64,000 nt of DNA from Gnetum montanum. Its lineage: Eukaryota; Streptophyta; Gnetopsida; Gnetales; Gnetaceae. Below, in pieces: positions 22,713-33,700 of the stretch. Location of the stretch: contig MNCI01006064.1 of the NCBI GenBank assembly GCA_015680685.1, positions 110,825 to 174,824 of the forward strand. Direction: 5' to 3'. Under the pieces are notes generated by a model. The model saw only the letters and a list, made by a program, of their open reading frames with translations, searched no databases and was not told the origin of the DNA. Both the position numbers and the translations under genes were made by a program. The first letter of the stretch is position 1; each line of letters starts with the position of its first letter.

Positions 22713-23559
22713 TGATGAGTAGTCTATATCCCCTACACCCAACTATACGAATCACAAGCATGCACTAGCAATTTGATTGAATTCCTTGGACTTAGTTCCT
22801 AAGTTTGCCTATAGTCTTAAACTATGAAGCAAAGGGTTGTATGATCATTGTCTTCCTAACTCATACTTGTACTATCAATTTATATGGTTAAATGTGAGTT
22901 AAGGCACATGATGTGTATTTTTATAAGTGTTTTTATATATTTTTTATCCTAATGGCTAGATGAGTAAATGAATATTTAATAATTAATTATTTAACTACTT
23001 AGCTAATTTAGTAACTAACTATCCTAACATAAGTAGCCGTTCCCACTTACTGTACACATCTCGAACATATATCAACACTATTGGGTTATTAAGTAAACAT
23101 TACTAGGGGTACCAAATATCCCCTACTAGGATACCAAGTGTGATACGTTATGCTTGAAGTGGTCGTACTTATGTATTTATGATTAGGTATATTAACTAAT
23201 TAAAACCATGAAAGTAAAGTTTATTAAAAGTAAAGTGCACATAGGAAAGATTAAACTAATCCAAGTATTGCAATGAATATCAAAAATCTTAACTTTACTA
23301 CTGTTCACGTCAATGCATTCAAGTACATGGCATTCGAATAAAGCATCATACAATCTCTTTAATTTACACTGCATGCACTCAGAGAGAAAATATTCTAACT
23401 CTAGAGAAACTAAACTACAAGAGCTTCACTATGCTACGAATCTAAGATGTCATATATGTAGGTGGCAACTGCATTTATATAGGCTTTGCTTATGTCAATG
23501 TCGATGAGGCTGTGTCAACGCATGTCCATCAACGTAGCTTGCCTTATCATGACTCATTA
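22713..23559 (-). repeat. 5' LTR of element 1
   Basis: 847 bases, aligning with 9,726-10,619. The end at the primer site is clear (the minus strand ends in CTCATCA). The outer end is set by alignment with the partner (ATCATGACTCATTA here, ATCATGACTTATCA there). A TATA box (TATATAAAT) on the minus strand lies at 23,474-23,482. Confidence 0.88.
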
Positions 23560-24109
23560 AAGTGTTAAAGATATTCAAATTCTTTATCTCATTTTTATTA
23601 GTTTTTCTAATTATGTATCATCATGAGTATTGTCATCATCCTCTATCCTCACTATCATAGTATCATCACCATTATAGTGAAAAAGTAAAACAATGTTTTT
23701 GTTAACTCATAACCAAATTAATTAATGATAATGGCCAACAATTTCCATGTTGTATAGTTACATTGGTTCAACTTCTAACACATTGTTTCACATCACTTAA
23801 ATACGCTTCACAACTTAAACATGAAAGCAACAAGTGTACATCACAATTTCATTATCTCATTGGAAAGGTTATTGAACCAGACATTCTAAAATACAACCTC
23901 TAATTACAACTAATGTAACTTTGTCAAAGAACTTATATTTTCGTGTCCAAATTTAATATACCATCATTGTAACTCATTCTAGTTCATAGAAATAAGAGCA
24001 TTTTCTATATGATTATCAAACAATTTAAATAATCCACCATTAGGGGGTGTTGGAACCCCGAAAGAATTGTTATATAGTTCAATTAGAACTTTATAACTTA
24101 GCATTACCC

Positions 24110-24180
24110 ACCAAAATCAAACTCTTGACTTGGATCTTTCAGATGAAGAGCCTTACCACAAGGCTAACACCTCATTGTTA
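24110..24180 (-). repeat. tRNA-derived SINE-like fragment (type 1)
   Basis: The minus strand reads AATGAGGTGTTAGCCTTGTG then GTAAGGCTCTTC, an A-box-like block also seen at 25,690-25,745 (minus), 26,728-26,795 (plus), 37,975-38,065 (plus) and 38,485-38,551 (plus). A weak B-box-like GAGTTTGATTTTG follows. Confidence 0.5.
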
Positions 24181-24239
24181 AATACTACATCATTAGGCAC
24201 ATCGAATATAAGATTTTGGCTCCCATGGTTTATGCAATA

Positions 24240-24425
24240 GTGTGGTTCACCATGGTAAAAGGATCATCATCCAAAGCCATAGTGCTCATCCCTCTAAACG
24301 AGGTCCCAAGAGGGTTGCTAGATGAGTGAAAGACTAACCTCTTTAAGTGGTTGCACCTAGGCTTGAACCTAGATCTTTGACTTGAGAAATCAACACCTTA
24401 CCATCACTACAAACGATAGTCCCTG
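24240..24425 (-). repeat. SINE-like repeat (type 2), copy 1
   Basis: Homologous along its length to 24,715-24,890. Shared blocks include GGATCATCA at one end, GATGAGTGAAAG, and CACCTTACCATCACT at the other. On the minus strand a GATGGTAAGGTGTT block and a B-box-like AGGTTCAAGCC are in the spacing of a tRNA-derived promoter. Confidence 0.5.
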
Positions 24426-24714
24426 TTGTTTACCATGGTAGTTTTCTCAAAATCAATCGTTAAACCATATTACACTAATTTATACATAGATAAGAATATC
24501 ATGGAAAGTTTGGAAGCATAACATGTGTATTAACAAGTTAACTTTAATGTTCCAATTACAAAAACACATATTAATTATCTATCATCGATCTTATTTCCTG
24601 TAAAATAACAAGAGGTATCAAAATCAATATAGACATAATTGTTGTCATTAGTATTAGTCATAGTTGTATTAAATCTACAATAGGAGATTGAGAATCAACA
24701 TTGTTTTTCCTTAT

Positions 24715-24890
24715 AACATTAGCAACATCAAAGGATCATCAACTAGAGGCTCAATGCTCATCTTGATAAGGCAAGATCTTGGGAAGGTGATGGATGAGTG
24801 AAAGCCTGACCTCCTTTGAGTGGTTGTACCCAAGTCTTGCAACTTGAGAAACAAGCACCTTACCATCACTCCAAGTGGTGGCCCTTGTAA
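24715..24890 (-). repeat. SINE-like repeat (type 2), copy 2
   Basis: Second copy of the repeat at 24,240-24,425, same orientation, about 470 bases away. The open frames over it on the minus strand are by-products and differ from any known protein. Confidence 0.5.
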
Positions 24891-25689
24891 AATTCGTAAC
24901 ATCACCCTTTTGATTTTGTAAAGACTCATTATCACTAGTAACATTACCATGTCCCTTCTTCTTCTTTCCGACCTGAAAATCATCAAACCATCTATAAGAT
25001 TCGAGCATTGGCAACTTCCATATTTTCTACTTAGTCATGATATTGGCCTGCAGATTCTTAGCATGATTAAAGCAGTGGTGCATACAATGATTTCCCTCCT
25101 TGTAGACATGGCAATACCATGACAATGCCTTTGTTTTTGGTCTATGGTTTTCTTGGACAAGGTTTCATAAACATTAGACTATACCTTTATTTCAACTCTC
25201 TCCTTAAGTACTTGGCACACAAACTCTGCAACTATACAAGCATTCCCACCATTCCTGACAATATGGTAGAAAACTTCATACAATATTTGAGCATTCTACA
25301 CCCTTAAACTGGCTTGCAAGGCTAAGACTTCTCTTACTAGTGTGAAAACCACTTCTCCCTCTTTCATAGTTAACTAATTTTGAAGGGAAACTATTTTTTA
25401 CTCATTTTTAACTTCAAAGTTCCGTGACAACTTTTTTCCATCTTGTATGAAGATTCTTCTTTTTCAACCAACTGATGTAGTCTTAAAAAATGTTCATACA
25501 ACTCAACATTTGGACCACAAACTTGTTCTCATCAACAACTATTATTGAAAGAATTGTGTCCTCTAGACCATTTCTTCTCAATAATATCCTCATCTAGATC
25601 TTCTACACATTGTCACTACTAAAGCTTAAGACTTTGGAACTAGCACATTAGCTATTATATCCACTAAGACCCCTTTGATCTATTGGAAC

Positions 25690-25745
25690 AATTTTAGTTC
25701 AAGATTAAGCCAAAACTCTTACCACTAAGTTAACACCTCATTGTT
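25690..25745 (-). repeat. SINE-like fragment (type 1)
   Basis: The minus strand reads AATGAGGTGTTAACTTAGTG followed by GTAAGAGTTTTGGC, the same A-box-like block as the other type-1 copies. The 3' part is not recognisable. Confidence 0.4.
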
Positions 25746-26026
25746 TTAACTATGGTACGAAGAAATTTATGACAATGAGCATAATTAAAATAGAAATTAA
25801 AAAAAAAACCCTAAAGCAATCTTCTAAAATTCAATGATATGTTCTTTAATGCTGAAAATGGCATGCATTGGTGCTTAATGTACTAAAAACCAATAAAAGC
25901 AACACAGTTATAACCACACAACTATTAGCTCTTTGTACCATATGTTAAACTAACAAATAACTAGTATTTTAGAATATCGGTGGCACATATTCTTTGAATA
26001 GTGATGTTGCCCAATAGCAATTTTTT

Positions 26027-26193
26027 GGCTTCATTATTCTTTGAAAAATCAAATAATATTGACCAATATCTATATTTGTTAAAATGTGCCCAATAATTGT
26101 AAATTATTTGGCTCCATTATTCTTTGAAAAATCAAAGAATGTTGACCAATATCTATAATCATTGAAATGTGCCAAATAATTGTACATATTGGT
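26027..26193. repeat. 83-bp imperfect tandem repeat (two copies)
   Basis: Copies start at 26,027 and 26,110, each beginning GGCT(T/C)CATTATTCTTTG and containing TTGACCAATATCTATA. Both are AT-rich with no coding sign. Confidence 0.75.
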
Positions 26194-26727
26194 AGATTCA
26201 AAGTCATTATTCTCCTTTGACATGTTAAAGCTTGTTAGAATAAAAAATACAAATTTCTCATCAACTTTAAATTTAGTACAATTTTATTTACAATTCTATG
26301 GAAGTTATTACTTACAATGTTTATAAAGTATTATTTAGCATTATGTAGCATGCACAAAGATATACAAAACAGGTTTGCTTCAATAGAATTTGGGGTGGAT
26401 GTGTTGAACTAGAATGCATTTTGAAAATAAGAAATAAAATTATTATTGTGACCCCTTTCTTTTATTTGGTAATTTTTTATCAATCTTTCTTTTTATTTCA
26501 TTTTTCACATGAATTTCTATGTAGACGATTGCACAATCATGTTTTTGGTCACAATCATCTCTTTGAAAGAGGGCAATATTCAACCAAATTCTAAAGTTCT
26601 AAAATATAAAATAAGTTTTACTATATATTTTTCAAATATTTATAGACATATATAACATTTTAAATTTCACAAATAATTACAAAATTTTTAAAATTATTGA
26701 CAAATTATTCCAAATCACAATGCTAAC

Positions 26728-26795
26728 AATAAGGTGTTAGTTCAATGGTATGAAGGTTCAATTCTACTAGGTAACCCTGAATTATAAACTTCTAT
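26728..26795 (+). repeat. SINE-like fragment (type 1)
   Basis: Reads AATAAGGTGTTAGTTCAATG, then GTATGAAGGTTCAATTCTAC: the type-1 A-box-like block and a B-box-like GGTTCAATTC, with a deletion between them compared with the other copies. Confidence 0.45.
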
Positions 26796-27397
26796 AAATC
26801 TTGGGAGTACACCTATGTTTTATTTATTTAAAATTTCAATACCTGCCCAAATCAGAGTGCTAAATAGGTATGCTAAATCTGAATTTAAAACTGTGCATAT
26901 AACTGTATACATTAATCAAGTTTTTAATTACTAACCTACATTAGTTTGTTCAGAGAATGGTTATTGAACATAAACCGCACAGTTTAATCAATGATGGACC
27001 TTGTTTTGAAACTTGTACATTTGCACTCCAAGTCCAAGAACCATCCAGCTTTGGAAAGCCATTGTACACCTACATTACCTACTTTGTGAGAGATGTAATA
27101 TTAACAAGTGCCGTGCCTAAATAGGCAATCTCACAAAGTATGCAGGCTTTGCGAAATGACTCTCTGAATTCTTGGAATACTTCTAAGTCTCCTAAAATAC
27201 TGTCAAAGATCAAGAAAATGATGTGGAATATGTGTTTTAAGTAATTCAACCTAGCTGTAATCCTCTCTATTTAAATGGAATTTTTCAATGTGAAGAGTCA
27301 AAATGAAGAGTCTCAAAATCATCGCAAACAAAATGGATAGATGATCCCTCTAAAAGTTTTATGGTTTACCTTATCAAGTCTCTGTAATTTCATAAAG

Positions 27398-27407
27398 TTT
27401 ATTTATT
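27398..27407 (-). terminator. Candidate poly(A) signal of the CwfJ-like gene
   Basis: Overlapping AATAAA hexamers (AATAAATAAA) on the minus strand, about 330 bases after the stop codon, a usual plant 3' UTR length. It is the best match seen; the region is AT-rich, so chance occurrence is possible. Confidence 0.35.
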
Positions 27408-27738
27408 TTAAAGTCAACCAAATTACAATGAAATTTTAGCTAAAGATTACAAACAAAAATGAACACCTAAACAAGTCCACTTTGTGACATCTTACAGTGA
27501 TTTTGAAGCATATCGGCTTCATACAGGCTATAATCTAAGTTAGAACCTGTAATGCTAGATGGTTTTCAAGTTCAGGTAATTTCGTTCACAATGTTAAGTT
27601 ATTGTCCTCCAAAGGCATCACCGATGAGGATCTTATATCACAGAAAGGTATAGGTTGTGCTGTGTTAGTTCTGAATTAGGATCCAGGGCAACATGCTTTG
27701 CTCCAAAACTTGCTAAACTCACTACTCATACATTAAGA

Positions 27739-30700
27739 TCAAGATTTAAGATCATTTGGGATAAATTTGGCAAATCGTTTTTTGAAGGCCTCTGCCATTG
27801 AAGCCTCCTCGTCTTTGTTAACTTGGCAGTCTCTCCAATCAATTTTTTCGGGTATCCCTAGTATGTTGGCTAGGACCTGCAATCATTAAGAGAAGTTAGA
27901 AGCAAATGGTTGTTGGGGAACAAGTTAGCTGCATATCAAATGCTCATACTCAAAAACTAGATTAGGATTTTAAAGTTGTAGCCATAACTTACCTCTCGTC
28001 CAAATTGCATTGGCATTTTCTCTTTACCTTCAAGAGGATGTACCAAGATAGTTCCTTCTGGAAGCTCAACAAAGAAATATTCAGAGTGACTGTTCACAAT
28101 GCTTTTTAAATGGGTCTTCAAATACACATCACCATCAGCTGTGGCATAATGACAAAACAGAGATAAGATATGTCGCTGAATGCAGAGGATGATAATACAG
28201 CACAACATTATTAAATCCCAACAGCTACAAAAAATGAAATGTCAAATGAAATCATTTCTTGGTCACATATACATGGTAGAAGTTATTATATCAGAGAGTT
28301 CTATAACCGTAAGATCCACACTGCTGATGGTTCCCCTAACTTAGGGTTTTGCATCGTAAACTTGAGTTCAGTCTGTTATGATGTTATTCTTGCATCCTAT
28401 TGGTATTACAATAATCATATCTAAACCAGGAATAATTCAAAAGCAGAAAGAAAATGAAGACTAAAGGCTCTTATCTCTCGAATAGAGAGTGTGAGGTGTA
28501 ATAAATACGGAACTCAGAAACTGGTGGAATAGGTTGTTTGTTGCTAGTTGGAAGACTGTAAAATAAGCCTGACTTTCTAGTATGTTGGTGAGTACCCCAC
28601 TAGATAGGGCATATCTAGTTGGTAATTAGACCATTTAAATATTTACTATGAAATTGAACATGAATCAACCAGTAGATGCCAACATAAAAAGTTGGTTTCA
28701 TCAGGGCCAAATCACCAATATTCTGACCAAATAGAAATTCGTGTTATCCAGAAACTCAAGTTTGGGCTCCGTTATGCAGTTCAAAGCTAGGAGTTGGACG
28801 ACACAGAAAATGAAATCACCTTGTTTTAAAAGTTTTAAATGCATTACTTGTAGCTTTGATTCCACAGTGAATATCTAAGGCATTAACAATTCTGCAGATA
28901 AACAGAAGTCAAACCCCTGAAACTTTTCCTCATGAAACCCATTTTTATTTTGGGATCTCTTCTCTTCCTGTGTTACAAAGAGGTAGAATTTTTCAGGTTT
29001 AGTAAATACAGTTGCAAACATCCAAACAGATTTACATTAAATGGTATATGCTTTCACTTATTTTATTAAAAATTCATAACGGAGATTGTCAAATACAAAA
29101 GAAGAATCCTTTCTATGGACATCAATCCTGATGTTATATTACATACCAGGACGGATCACATCAAACTCAAAGCCCAATTTCCTTCCTGCTGCCATAAATT
29201 CATCTTTAAGTAATGATGCTTTGGCCAAGGGTATTGGAACAACCTGCTCAATTACAGAACCATCATTATGAGTTGTCTCCAAAAAAATGCAAAGAATACA
29301 ATTTTAGCGAAAGTTGCCCAAAAATATGATTCGTCACTGTAGTCCACATGCATTACTTCTATGAGACAAACGATTTGCACTCATTAGCACCTTGATAATG
29401 AACTGAAATAAACTTAGTGCTTTCAATACTTTTTATGAGGAACTAGAAACTGAGGGTAAGATATCGATTTATAAGTTGGCTACAACTTAAAACAAAAGGA
29501 GGAAAGACATTGACCATATCAGGTGTATCAAGTCAAACAACCAAAGTATTTTGTTTACAGTTGAGGAAATTCTGCGGCCACAGAGGACCTATTTTCAATG
29601 GCTATATAACAAAGAATTTCCAAAAGATGAAGTTGATTGCCCCAAATCAAACACGGAAATGACAAACTATATATATATATGTCTTTGAAGTAAAGAAATC
29701 TCTACTGAAGATAAAGACTGGTAGAGTGACAGGATGGGATTGTATTACCATAGAGGTTTGGAAGTCTATAGGAGATATAGGGATCACTTGATTGACAAAA
29801 TTATTCAACAAGATCTAGGAAACAGAGAAAATATAAGATGATTAGAGGAGAAGCACTATAATACCTATCTACAATTATAAGGGAGACATTCAATACTATG
29901 GAAACTATAGAGGCATCAAGCTTCTACATCATAACATGAAGTTATGACATAGAGTTATAAAATAATATTTAAGTAAGAATCAACAGTAATTGAGAATTAT
30001 TTACTGGACTTTAAATAGGAAAAATATTTGTACTAAATACATAAAGGTTATTCAAGACAAGTATGGTTATGTATGATAGAACCACAACTTGAGTTCACAT
30101 TGTTTGTAAAGAAACTACAAACTCCTTTGTCAAGGTAGGGAAACACCAAGGATCTACTAATTATTGTAGATGAGCTGATTAAGGACATACATGATGATAT
30201 CCCTTGATGAATGCTTCTTTATGATGATATATTATTGGTGAATAAATCTAAGGAAGCCATAGCTATGGAAATAAAGACTTGGAAAACTACCTGAGAATCA
30301 AAGGAATTAAGGATTAGCAAAAGTAAAATGGAATGCATAGAGTACATTTTTAATGGAAAAGCCATTAGTGAAGTTTCAAATATTAAAATTCAAAAATAAG
30401 GTGTTACATGAAGTAAGAAATTTAGATACTTGGGATCACCTATACAAATAGACTGTTAGATTAACAACAATGTGATAAACAGAACTGAAGCAGAATAGAT
30501 GAAGTGGAAGAAGCTAGTGGTGTACTCTGATAAAAAAAACCCCTACTAGGATGAAGAAAAAGTTCTACAAATTTGCTGTTAAACACATGATCCCTTATGG
30601 TGCAAAGTGTTGGTCTATCAAAAAGTGTCAAGCTCAATGAGTGGCAAAGATATGAATGCTAAGGTAGATGTTAAGTGTCACCAGGAAACATCAAATCAAC

Positions 30701-33700
30701 TACTCTCTTATTAAGAGAAGTTTAGGGATAGCACACATAGATGCAAATATTATGGAAAGTCAACTTAGATGGTTTTGTCATGTGCTAAGAAGGTCAAAGA
30801 GTGCACCTATTAGAAGTGGTCATTTTATTAAAGTCGAGGGAACATGACAAAGAGAGAGACCATAATATTCTTGGTTTGCAAGAATAAAGAAAGATGCCCA
30901 AGATTTGAGAATTAATGTTGATTTGGCTCTTAATAGAAGTGAATAGAAGAAAAGAATTCATATAACTAAGCCCATGTAGTTGGTATAAGTCAAGCATGAT
31001 GATGAGAGCACCTTGACAATGAACTACATACTGAAAAAAAAAATGTATTTCTATGATAATTTCTTTTCTGAAAAATGAACTTGAGAGTGAATGTTCATAT
31101 GATTCTACCATCATCATCATAGCCTTATCAAACCATCTTGGGTCAGCTACACAGTTGAATTAGTTTTAAATGAACCAAATATCAGAATAGACAATATCAA
31201 ACAACCTACAAATAAATTATGAACTAAACAAAAAATTTTCAATAAACATTAACATTGAAAAATAAGGAATCATATAACATGCCTGCAGGTGCATGTGATA
31301 AAATGATCTCGAATTCAAGTTCCTTTCAAAAGTAACGGTTGCTTTATCGTGTTCCTTGAAGTATTGTTTCATAGCATTCTTATACTTCTCTAATTCACGT
31401 TCTGCATCAGAAGAGAGGGAAAGTGCAGAAGGGAAATGCTCAACAGGAATGAGCAGCAAATGATCCTCAACTAAAGGACCCTTAGGCAATGCACAGTAAA
31501 AATGGTCTCCTATGCTGACAATCAGATGACTATTAATGTTTGGACCTGATAAACAAAACCAACATTGTTCCATTTTCTTTCCAGAATCCACGTCATGGCT
31601 AAATCTGCAATGAAATAGAGAGGAACACATGAGGAAATTAATAATGTAACAGTAAGAGAATGAAAGGTGGAAAAGAAAACTGAAAGTTGTTGAACGAATG
31701 CAGAGGTGGGAGATTCACACAACATACAGGATACCGTGCTATTATAGTTGTTGAAGAGTCGTAACTAAATGAGAGAAAAGAAACATCGACAGATCATTCT
31801 ATTACCTGCAATTATCCCCCTTATGGCATCGGCCTTTCTTTAAGTATTCAAAGCAGACACCAGAGGCTGGAGTATATCCAGCACCATCAGCAATATCGTT
31901 TTGACCTGTATAGCTTGTACGCTGCCGTTTCTGAGAAATAGAGTATCGCCAATATTGCGACTCAGATACTTCAGGTCTCTTTTGTGTGCCTTTGTCAACT
32001 GAAGATTGCTGAAGGAATTTGTACGGAGAAGGTGTTGAATTTGCAGGCACCACTGAAAGATCATTCAATGACAATAATGATCCTGGTGTGGGTGAAAGTG
32101 CATGAATAAACTTCTGCAAAGCAAATTACCAATGACAAAATATAAGAAACATAAAGGTATCAAAACCTTGTTGAAAGGGGCTACACAAGTAAATGAGATT
32201 TATACTAGAAGAACATGAACAATTCTATAACATACTAGACATCCTGAACAGATCCCCAGATAGCTCATAGTTGATAGTGGGATGCACAGAGAAAATATGA
32301 ATAGAATAGCTAAAAGCTGTTTCATTCTTAATATCTACAACGATAAAACAACTGAAAGTTCTCTCATAGAAGTTCATGGTTTAAGAACTATAAGCTTCCG
32401 TTACACAACCCATTATGGACGTTACTTTATAGGCAGTGGTGGTAGTTTCATAAATGCATTATTCATCACAATGACAGATACACCAAGATTTTACTGTTAT
32501 GATTGTCATCCTCCATCGAATCAAACAAACAACTTTACCGGCAGCGTTTTATTTTTCTACATAACAAGCATGCAATACTAACATCAATTTTCAGAAAAGA
32601 AAATCCATCATTACCAACTTGTAGAAGAGGATTACCTGCTTCTTGTCATTGCCAATAGATGCTAACCCAATGAAACGCGTTACATGAGCAGCTCCATCAT
32701 TTTTGAAAGGCTGCCTTACAAAATATACACCTTCTGATCCTGCAATATGATACCTGTCACAGTAAAATTATGAAAATATGATCTGAACTCTATTTAAATT
32801 CAAAATAAAAATGATCTCTACCACCACGTTAATGAAGCACAAGAGAAACTGTTGCTAAATTATAAGTTAGCTATTTCAGCAAATTTTTTGAATAAAAGGG
32901 GAATGATCAGACTTAGTCTTGCTCTGGTACTTATGTACAACTTGCTCTCTCTTTTTTGAGCAAGTAGAAAGCTTATTTTATTAGTAATAAATCTATTACG
33001 TGGAGTACATCCAGGAACTTCTTCAAACCATATATGAGTAATTTGTGTGGAATATAAATTAAAACTCACATTCAGTGATTCAACAATGAAATGAAAAGTG
33101 GTAAAATATGTTACCGGGGTTTCAGTTCTGCTGCCAGCTCAGATATTACCAAATTCCCCTTTGATACATGCTCAAGTTCACTGCATTTATCTTCAGAATT
33201 TATGCTGTTTAGTAGTCCCTGGGGCCATTCATTAGTTTTAAAATGTCAAGGTTGAGCATGCTTGAATCATTCTTTTTAAATATCCCAATACTCAGAGGGA
33301 AGATTTTACAAAACTTTAAAATAATTTTATGGTCAGCTTCTACCTGACGCTAACAAGAATGTAGATATTAACTGTGCCCCAGATGGCACCACACAGATTT
33401 AAACCAAATATCCCTGCTTAAGAAGCATCTTCTTACAGCTTTTCCAGTGCATCAAAGTTCAAACTTCAATCACATCATTTTATTCCCCAGTTAAAATGGG
33501 GTTAAAAAGTATTAGACACACTAAAAAAGGATATGTCAAAAACAGGTCCACAATGCCAGATTCTTCAGCATAAACTCTTAATGCATCAATATTATCTTCG
33601 GAATAGGTACCAAGTGCAGGACCAGAGAATTGATTTCTTCCTGCCAAGTAAACTATAGAAAGGCCTGCTCACGAAACCAGAGAAAAAACAAGAAATATGT

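Larger units (their letters stand above)
9726..23559 (-). mobile_element. Ty3/gypsy LTR retrotransposon, nearly full length (element 1)
   Basis: Two diverged direct copies of an LTR bound a 12.1-kb internal part. Read on the minus strand the order is 5' LTR, primer site, gag, protease, RT, RNase H, integrase, a 5.3-kb tail, 3' LTR. This is the Tat/Athila-like type (DLG-type protease in its relative, tRNA-Asp-type primer site, long post-integrase part). Both LTRs start TGAT(A/G)A in element orientation (one has decayed to TAAT) and end in TCATCA or TTCATCA. The flanking five bases (GGGTA left, AAGTG right) do not match, so the target duplication has decayed or the ends recombined. All reading frames are broken; the LTRs differ at many sites, so it is old. 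Confidence 0.88.
23560..27738. other. No gene; SINE-like fragments and unassigned AT-rich DNA
   Basis: No reading frame with recognisable similarity was found. The region holds SINE-like fragments (listed separately), an 83-bp tandem repeat near 26.0 kb and, next to the gene, its likely 3' UTR. A minus-strand piece at 25,014-25,130 reads WYCHVYKEGNHCMHHC, Cys/His-rich, perhaps a relic of a zinc-finger domain, but too short to name. Confidence 0.5.

Noticed and set aside
24751-25014. 87-residue minus-strand frame
   Set aside because: Most of it is the type-2 SINE-like repeat read through; the rest is too short to support a protein.
31522-32064. Extra minus-strand frames over exons 6 and 7 of the CwfJ-like gene
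   Set aside because: Out of frame with the reconstructed protein; no similarity.
33220-33552. GT-AG alternative for intron 3
   Set aside because: The donor in GACCTGTTTT joined to CCCCAG gives a stop within three codons and removes the conserved FLTNEWP block.
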